A model generated the notes under the pieces. The model saw only the letters and a program-made list of their open reading frames with translations, was not told the origin of the DNA and ran no database searches. A stretch of DNA of 64,000 nucleotides from Lingula anatina (taxonomy: Eukaryota; Brachiopoda; Lingulata; Lingulida; Lingulidae): positions 903,922-967,921 of the forward strand of contig NW_019775525.1 in assembly GCF_001039355.2 (NCBI RefSeq), in the 5' to 3' direction. Of the stretch, positions 59,544-64,000 are shown one piece after another (positions within the stretch are counted from its first letter, which is position 1; each line of letters begins with the position of its first letter). Both the position numbers and the translations under genes were made by a program.

Positions 59544-61603
59544 TAAGTTTTATGATCTCTTCCCCCCCCCCCCCCCCCCCCCCTTCACGCTGCCTCCCCT
59601 CCCCCCCCCTCCTACCTGTCACACTTTAAAATGCCCTTACTTAGTTATCTACCATATTTCCCTAGTGAAACACAGCTCAAAACAAATCATCCAGTGTTTA
59701 TTATGTTCTAATGAAACATTTTTCAGGACGATCATCTACTGGGGAAAATAACAAAAGAAATTAAGGGGAGAGAATTTTGAAAAAGAATGTAGAATGCACT
59801 GCCTAACTTGTACTTAACCTTTGCTGTTGTAAAGAGCAATGGGGTTAATGTGAAACGTAAACTAGTCAGGATCATTGACTGAGAACCAGGGTAACAGTTG
59901 GGTTCAACGTCCAGCTTTCGCTCAAGTGAGATTTTCATTGGCTGCAGCAGTCAAGGCCAAACTGGGTATTTTCTTATTAATCGATGTCAAAGCCAATTAT
60001 TAATATTTTTTTTTTAAGAATGAAAACAAATTTAAGAAATTGAAAAAGGAAATTGCTTTTAGTATAAGAACATGCATGGATGGACATGTCTCACATGCAT
60101 GTAGGTTTGTTACAGGGCAGCATGTTTCTAGTGGAATTAGGCAAATGACTGAAAATGAAAAAAAAAACTATTGATATCTGATATTGATGGCACTTCTGGT
60201 GATAACTACCTCAGAAAGCTATACTGTAATCTAATTCATCATTTCTAAAATATAACCAACATAACATCCCCTTAATCAGAACCTATTAGCGTCCCATAAA
60301 CGACAGCATGCATGTACATCTAAGGTTTTACCATAAACCCATAATTTCCCCCCCCCCCTTTCATTCCTGAACATATTTTTTATGCATTCTTTAATATGTT
60401 GATTGTTGACACTGCACTAAGGCTGTGTTCAGAACAGAAGTTATCATACTAGCAAGATCGATCGATCTCAGCAGGGATTCTCACTAAGGCATAGTCAATG
60501 TCAAAAGCTTAATTGTCTGACACACCCCCTCGTAACTTCAAGTACTTGAGTCAGAAAAGTTTTGTGGTCTGTGATGTTTTTCATGTTTGCTTTGCCAGGG
60601 GGAGGTAGGGGGAGGGGAATGCCAGAGAGTAAACCTGATGACATTTGACTGGGCCTTATCGAAAATCTCCACTGGAAAAGATTGATCCTGCTAGTACGAT
60701 AACTTCTGTTCTGAACACAGCCTGACTGCTCTGCTACAAACAGAAAAAATGATCAGAACAATGTAATGGGAAATGTAATGAAATGAATACTAAGGAGGAA
60801 TACCATGTTTCAAAGGCTGTAGCTGTAATTATTCGACTGTATCTGTTGGTGGTACAATGGCAAAATGGTCTAGAAACTGGTTTTATGGGCCAATGATTTC
60901 TGCTAGTTCAGTTTTACCGGAAATATGCTGAACAAGTAGACAGGAGGTAAATTGGATAAACGGACTAGATGGAAGAAATGAGAACAAAAGCAGCAGTATT
61001 TTCAACTACATATTTTTATTTTTTTATCCAAATAACTGAATGATTTTCAAAGAACCCATGACAAAATACCCCAAAATGTTCAGTTATTGTTAACTTTCTT
61101 CGGTCAAAGTTATTTTATCTGGAAGACTTTTATAATAATTAAGTCAGTGTGATGGTTAGCTGAACAGAATTACAATGTGCCCTTGTATTATATTATACAT
61201 TTTTGTCCTAATTGCTGATGATTTTATGAGATTTGTAAAGTAACATATTTTAATATGTTAAAAGGTTCATATAATAGATATTTTCTGATTACAATCTCGG
61301 AGCATTATGCTAAAAGTTATGAGCTGTCCTCAGTATAATTAAGTCGTGGCCATTAAGATCCAAGACTTACAGGCTGTAATTGTATGCCAAAAATTCAAGA
61401 AATCTACATTTTATTCAAAAACCATCATAATTGCCTGATGTACTAAGATTTAGGGGGAAGAAAAAGGCTTCTTTGGGCTGTAATAAAGAGAATGAATAGG
61501 TCATTAGACAGATTCCATTGATAAAATAACAGGGTCCTAATTGTGCAGTTTTGGATAGTGGGTGCAGTGCCGTTAAAAGAATCTATGTTATATATAAGAG
61601 TCT
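59544..61603. other. Allelic block E, first copy
   Basis: Repeated at 61605-63660 with low divergence; ends at the N at 61604. No coding exon seen. Confidence 0.85.
60420..60723. mobile_element. MITE with roughly 40-bp TIRs, first allele
   Basis: Left end AGGCTGTGTTCAGAACAGAA then GTTATCATACTAGCA; right-end complement AGGCTGTGTTCAGAACAGAA then GTTATCGTACTAGCA. About 304 bp, non-coding. No clear target duplication. Present in both alleles. Confidence 0.75.
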
Positions 61604-61604
61604 N
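61604..61604. other. Single-N contig junction 4
   Basis: Follows TATATATAAGAGTCT. The second copy carries on past the matching TATATATAAGAGCCT into unique DNA. Confidence 0.9.
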
Positions 61605-63660
61605 AAGTTTTACTGATCTCTTTCCCCCCCCCCCTTCACGCTGCCTCCCCTCCCCCCCCCCCCCTCCTCCTACCTGTCACACTTTAAAATGCCCTTACTT
61701 AGTCATCTACCATATTTCCCACAGCTCAAAACAAATCATCCAGTGTTTATTATGTTCTAATGAAACATTTTTCAGGACGATCATCTACTGGGGAAAAATA
61801 ACAAAAGAAATTAAGGGGAGAGAATTTTGAAGAAAGAATGTAAAATGTACTGCCTAACTTGTACTTAACCTTTGCTGTTGTAAAGAGCAATGGGGTTAAT
61901 GTGAAATGTAAACTTGTCAGGATCGTTGACTGAGAACCAGGGTAACAGTTGGGTTCAACGTCCAGCTTTCGCTCAAGGGAGATTTTCATTGGCTGCAGCA
62001 GTCAAGGCCGAACTGGGTATTTTCTTGTTAATCGATGTCAAAGCCAATTATTAATATTTTTATTTTAAGAATGAAAACAAATTTAAGAAATTGAAAAAGG
62101 AAATTGCTTTAAGTATAAGAACATGCATGGATGGACATGTCTCACATGCATGTAGGTTTGTTACAGGGAAGCATGTTTCTAGTGGAATTAGGCAAATGAC
62201 TGAAAATGAAAAAAAAAAAATATTGATATCTGATATTGATGGCACTTCTGGTGATAACTAACTCAGAAAGCTATACTGTAATCTAATTCATCATTTCTAA
62301 AATATAACCAGCATAACATCCCGTTAATCAGAACCTATTAGCGTCCCATAAACGACAGCATGCATGCACATCTAAGGTTTCACCATAAACCCATAATCCC
62401 CCCCCCCCTTTCATTCCTGAACATATTTTTTATGCATTCTTTACCATGTTGATTGTTGACACTGCACTAAGGCTGTGTTCAAAACAGAGGTTAACATACT
62501 AGCAAGGTCGATCTATCTCAGGGGGAGATTCTCTCTAAGGCTCAGTCAGTGTCAAAAGCTTTATTGTCTGACACACCCCCCTCATAACTACAAGTATTTG
62601 AGTAAAGTCAGAAAAACTTGGTGGTCCATGATGTTTTTTTCGTGTTGCTTTGCCTGGGGGGCATGCCAGACAGTAAAGCTGATGACATTGACTGGGCCTT
62701 ATCGAGAATCCCCAATGGGAAAGATTGATCCTGCTAGTACGATGATTTCTGTTCTGAACATAGCCTAACTACTCTGCTACAAACAGAAAAAATGATCAGA
62801 ACAATGTAATGGGAAATGTAATGAAATGAATACTAAGGAGGAATACCATGTTTCAAAGGCTGTAGCTGTAATTATTAGACCCTATCTATTGGTGGTACTA
62901 TGGCAAAATGGTCTAGAAACTGGTTTTATGGGCAAATGATTTCTGCTAGTTCAGTTTTACCGGAAATATGCTGAACAAGTAGACAGGAGGTAAATTGGAT
63001 AAACGGACTAGACGGAAGAAATGAAAACATGAGAACAAAAGCAGCAGTATTTATTTCCTTCAACTACATATTTTTATTTTTTATCCAAATAACTTGATGA
63101 TTTTCAAAGAACCCATGACAAAATACCCCAAAATGTTCAGTTATTGTTAACTTTCTTCCATCAAAGTTATTTTATCTTGAAGACTTTTATAATAATTAAG
63201 TCAGTGTGATGGTTAGCTGAACAGAATTACAATGTGCCCTTGTATTATATTATACATTTTTGTCCTAATTGCTGATGATTTTATGAGATTTGTAAGGTAA
63301 CATATTTTAATATGTTAAAAGGTTCATATAATAGATATTTTCTGATTACAATCTCTGAGCATTATGCTAAAAGTTATGAGCTGCCCTCAGTATAATTAAG
63401 TTGTGGCCATTAAGATCCAAGACTTGCAGGCTGTAATTGTATGCCAAAAATTCAAGAAATCTACATTTTATTCAAAAACCATCATAATTGCCTGATGTAC
63501 TAAGATTTAGGGGGAAGAGAAAAGGCTTCTTTGGGCTGTAATAAAGAGAATGAATAGGTCATTAGACAGATTCCATTGATAAAATAACAGGGTCCTAATT
63601 GTGCAGTTTTGGATAGTGGGTGCAGTGCCATTAAAAGAATCTATGTTATATATAAGAGCC
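61605..63660. other. Allelic block E, second copy
   Basis: Copy of 59544-61603, then unique sequence to the window end with no gene seen. Confidence 0.85.
62470..62766. mobile_element. MITE with roughly 40-bp TIRs, second allele
   Basis: Allelic to 60420-60723 with more changes inside the ends (AAAACAGAGGTTAACATACT). Confidence 0.7.
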
Positions 63661-64000
63661 TTCAGTCCATTAAAATATTTTCAAAAAGGCCTTTGTTTGG
63701 TTAATTTTCAAACCACACACTAAAGGGATTCAGAACTAGGCAGAATTTGTAATTTTGTCATTTGGTCACACTTTTCAAATGATAATATGTATGAAATGTT
63801 TTTAGTCCAAATTAAGGATACATGAAATTTGAATTTACCCTGGAATGCCTTGGCTTAGCAAGTAGTACTGACCATGTGTACTCATTTAAGATATGAAATT
63901 GATAGATGAAATTAGCATTTTATTCAAAAACAACAGCTGCCTTCACTAGCCTGCTCCGGTGTGAACTTTGCTTGTGGAAATTGCTGAAAATTTCATTACA

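Overview
This is a eukaryotic genomic window, AT-rich and intron-rich, with abundant microsatellites and small non-autonomous DNA transposons. It most likely comes from a highly heterozygous invertebrate animal, probably marine. I cannot fix the phylum. A MITE with TTAAAGGG-type ends (48131-48476) weakly recalls molluscan genomes, but that is recollection only. I see no bacterial, viral, CRISPR, rRNA or tRNA features.

Three genes are recognisable. (1) PIK3CA-type class IA PI3-kinase catalytic subunit p110, plus strand. It has 19 coding exons between 3687 and 27015. One copy of each exon joins in frame into 1063 codons plus stop, against 1068 aa in human PIK3CA, with all catalytic motifs intact. 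(2) LRRC23, a radial-spoke leucine-rich-repeat protein of motile cilia, minus strand. It has 8 coding exons from 38451 down to 30700 (second allele of the last exon at 22871) and 335 codons. PIK3CA and LRRC23 converge tail to tail. (3) The first coding exon of a castor/CASZ1-type zinc-finger transcription factor, plus strand, 54090-55290. The zinc fingers must lie beyond the window. Nothing suggests that the three genes work in one pathway.

The main feature of the layout is an assembly artefact. At four places a single N joins two contigs whose ends overlap, and both alleles of the overlap were kept in tandem: 7217-11543 with 11545-16020; about 16100-23933 with 23935-31756; 32232-33863 with 33865-35449; and 59544-61603 with 61605-63660. 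PIK3CA exons 8-19 and LRRC23 exons 7 and 8 therefore appear twice. These are almost certainly two haplotypes, not tandem exon duplications. A 50-N gap at 42499-42548 is flanked by similar sequence on both sides.

The artefact is useful because it shows two haplotypes side by side. It reveals MITE insertions with their empty sites, and therefore exact target-site duplications: a CAGGG-ended family with 5-bp TSDs and a TA-target family present reciprocally in introns 13 and 15. It also shows microsatellite length alleles, and coding differences that are all synonymous wherever I compared them. Other notable structures are tandem arrays built across a PIK3CA splice acceptor (59 bp x 3) and a splice donor (65 bp x 5), a 63-bp minisatellite open on both strands, X-box (RFX-type) motifs at the LRRC23 promoter and across the region upstream of CASZ1, and several further TIR elements. 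I found no convincing new multi-gene system.
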